Shown here: positions 62,588 through 64,000 of the stretch, one piece after another | How the letters are laid out: each line of letters begins with the position of its first letter | Numbering within the stretch: position 1 is the stretch's first letter | From: an uncultured bacterium | GTDB lineage: Bacteria > Cyanobacteriota > Vampirovibrionia > Gastranaerophilales > Gastranaerophilaceae | DNA length: 64,000 nucleotides | Direction: 5' to 3' | Assembly (NCBI GenBank): GCA_902780525.1 | Contig: CACZFL010000008.1 | Span: 1-64,000 of the forward strand | Notes under the pieces: model-generated | Database searches by the model: none | What the model saw: the letters and a program-made list of their open reading frames with translations, nothing else | What the model was told of the DNA's origin: nothing | Position numbers and translations under genes: made by a program

Positions 62588-63832
62588 TTAAGACATAGTA
62601 TTTATTTTACATATATCTTTTCTGTACGATATCCCAGAAAAGTCTATATCAGAGGCTTCTTTGTAAACTTTTTCTTTAGCTTTTGAGTGCGATGAGGCAG
62701 AGGAAGTCAGTACAAGCACTGAGCCGTTGTGTGCTTCAAGTTCAAGGTATTTGTTTTTTGTAACTGAAGGGTAAAAACTGATAAGAGTGTCATCTTCGAG
62801 GTTATCTATACCGTTAATGGCGTTTTCTGTATTTTCTTTGTTTTTGCAGACCTGTACGATAGAAACAAACTGTTTGTCATTGATGTTAAGGTTATCGAAT
62901 TCGTCACTAAAAGAGCCAATAATGCAGGCTTCAAATAGTGAATATAAGTCGTCATCAATACTGTTCAGTATTGCATCGGTATCACAGTCCTGAGTAAATG
63001 ACTGCCAGCCGAGAACTGCAATTTCGCCTTCTTCAGTCAGAATACCGTTTATACCCAGAATCCCTGTGTATGCATTACCGCCCATTTCAAGATATTCTAA
63101 AGTCGGGTAAATAACGTTATCCATTAGAAAATACTCATTTTCTAATGACAGTTTGTAATTTGGAACGCACGCTCCCATTCCGTCAGTAAGCTGTCCGCCG
63201 TTACCTTCAAGAATGTGTTTATATGTGAGTGAACTTCCGATAGGCAGGGCTTTGTATCCGTCAGTAATTGTATAGAAAGAAAATGGAGTTCCGTAAACAT
63301 AGTCTTCAATAATAATTTTTTTGTTTTTTTCTAAAAATGCTGTTTCAAGTACATTTTTTGCTGTCTTTTCTGACGTTATTATTGTTGCACTGTTGTTATC
63401 GTTTGTTTTTATTATGAACGGGTATTTCTGAGTTTTTATATAGTCAGCTGCCAAATTTTGTTTTTCAAATATTCCGAACTTTGGTGTCGGAATTCTGAGT
63501 TTGTAAAGAACTTTTTTTGCGTACGCTTTATTTGATATAATTTCGTTTGCTTTTGAGTTTGCTCCAAATATTTGAAGTTTGTTTTGGCTGAAAATCATAG
63601 TAATATCTGAGTTAATAGCCTTTTCTGATACGGCTATTGTCATATCTATTCCGTTTTCAAGCGCAAACTCAAGTAGCTCATGAACACTGTCTTCTCTGAT
63701 ATCAAGACAGGTTGCGAACTCTTTCAGTGTGTCGCTGGAGGGTGTAATAAATATATCATTGTTTTCAGATAATTTTTTAGCAAGAGCGTATTCTTTTGCT
63801 CCGTTTCCTATAATTAATATTTTCTTATTCAT
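62588..63832 (-). CDS. PurD-like ATP-grasp protein with altered active site
   Basis: The 414-residue protein follows glycinamide ribonucleotide synthetase (PurD) from the N-terminal loop IIGNGAKEYALAKKL (normally GxGGREHAL) through SNKAYAKKVLYKLRIPTP and GNGGQLTDGMGACVP (normally GPNTGGMGA). Where PurD has the metal-binding EFNxRFGDPETQ, this protein has VLGWQSFTQDCDTD: the Glu and Asn ligands and the Arg are gone. It is probably a paralogue with another substrate or no catalysis; a true PurD would then lie elsewhere. It begins 16 bases after ruvC. Confidence 0.75.
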   Translation of the reverse strand: MNKKILIIGNGAKEYALAKKLSENNDIFITPSSDTLKEFATCLDIREDSVHELLEFALENGIDMTIAVSEKAINSDITMIFSQNKLQIFGANSKANEIISNKAYAKKVLYKLRIPTPKFGIFEKQNLAADYIKTQKYPFIIKTNDNNSATIITSEKTAKNVLETAFLEKNKKIIIEDYVYGTPFSFYTITDGYKALPIGSSLTYKHILEGNGGQLTDGMGACVPNYKLSLENEYFLMDNVIYPTLEYLEMGGNAYTGILGINGILTEEGEIAVLGWQSFTQDCDTDAILNSIDDDLYSLFEACIIGSFSDEFDNLNINDKQFVSIVQVCKNKENTENAINGIDNLEDDTLISFYPSVTKNKYLELEAHNGSVLVLTSSASSHSKAKEKVYKEASDIDFSGISYRKDICKINTMS

Positions 63833-63848
63833 AGTATCTTTTACCTAT

Positions 63849-64000
63849 CTAAATATCTGTTTTGTTTCTCATATGGCAGAGTGCAATCGCGATTGCATCA
63901 ACTGTGTCATCAAGTTTTGGCAGCGAGTCCGTTTCTAGAGCAATTTTAACCATTTGTTCTACTTCTTTTTTCTCTGCTCTTCCGTATCCTGTCATAACCT
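63849..64000 (-). CDS. ruvC: Holliday junction endodeoxyribonuclease RuvC, C-terminal part
   Basis: The gene runs off the right edge; the last 49 codons are present. VMTGYGRAEKKEVEQMV and PKLDDTVDAIAIALCHM are the usual RuvC C-terminus, where the Asp residues of DDTVDA include the catalytic metal ligand near position 141. It is followed by the PurD-like gene in the same direction, a probable operon. Confidence 0.9.
   Translation of the reverse strand, partial: VMTGYGRAEKKEVEQMVKIALETDSLPKLDDTVDAIAIALCHMRNKTDI

Overview
The window looks like a low-GC chromosomal segment of a non-photosynthetic relative of Cyanobacteria, most likely a gut Gastranaerophilales (Melainabacteria/Vampirovibrionia). 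I infer this from three things: LPS genes that imply an outer membrane (lpxK, kdsB, heptose kinase, O-antigen ligase), cyanobacterial-style proteins (a DUF4330 protein and an orphan OmpR-type regulator) without any photosynthesis gene, and several membrane or coiled-coil proteins of a style I associate with that order. No database search was possible, so the placement is an inference.

Layout. 1-5.6 kb is an eroded accessory patch: a cut-off flavodoxin-type gene, a decayed SnoaL-like gene, the start of a dead DtxR/MntR regulator behind an intact promoter, an amidohydrolase, a twice-frameshifted lipase, one intact tRNA-Ile(GAT), two broken tRNA-Ile-like copies, and three copies of a short hairpin repeat. 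5.6-19 kb holds lpxK-kdsB, a methyltransferase, rplU-rpmA, a DEDDh exonuclease with an rlmD-type gene, trxA, an acyl-CoA ligase, pnuC, bcp, a MATE pump and a TPR protein. 19-28 kb has a lineage-type coiled-coil protein, then ffh-pth-TPR-U32. 28-38 kb has era, a GH13 enzyme, mtaB, gatC, pyrG, TSCPD and isocitrate dehydrogenase. 38-40 kb is rimP-nusA behind a leader with a terminator. 40-46.7 kb is one seven-gene minus-strand operon (heptose kinase, DUF4330, O-antigen ligase, ligA, three unknowns). 48.6-51.4 kb is a cut-down spc operon (rpsE-rpmD-rplO-secY). 51.6-64 kb has mutS2, rmuC with a response regulator, a BaxI-like protein, glyoxalase, ybgC-rluB-coaE, an MFS carrier, a ribbon-helix-helix protein, a PurD-like protein and the end of ruvC.

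Most genes are housekeeping. The unusual signals are (i) a hairpin repeat with fixed ends, compensating changes in its stem, and the same insertion point in two tRNA-Ile remnants; (ii) at least six genes whose promoter -10 box sits so close to the start codon that the mRNA should be leaderless or nearly so; (iii) a probable terminator-attenuator in the rimP-nusA leader; (iv) a PurD-like protein that has lost the ATP-grasp metal ligands; (v) universally conserved operons cut into short pieces. Two small genes of 48 and 49 codons, both with good ribosome-binding sites, are also added.
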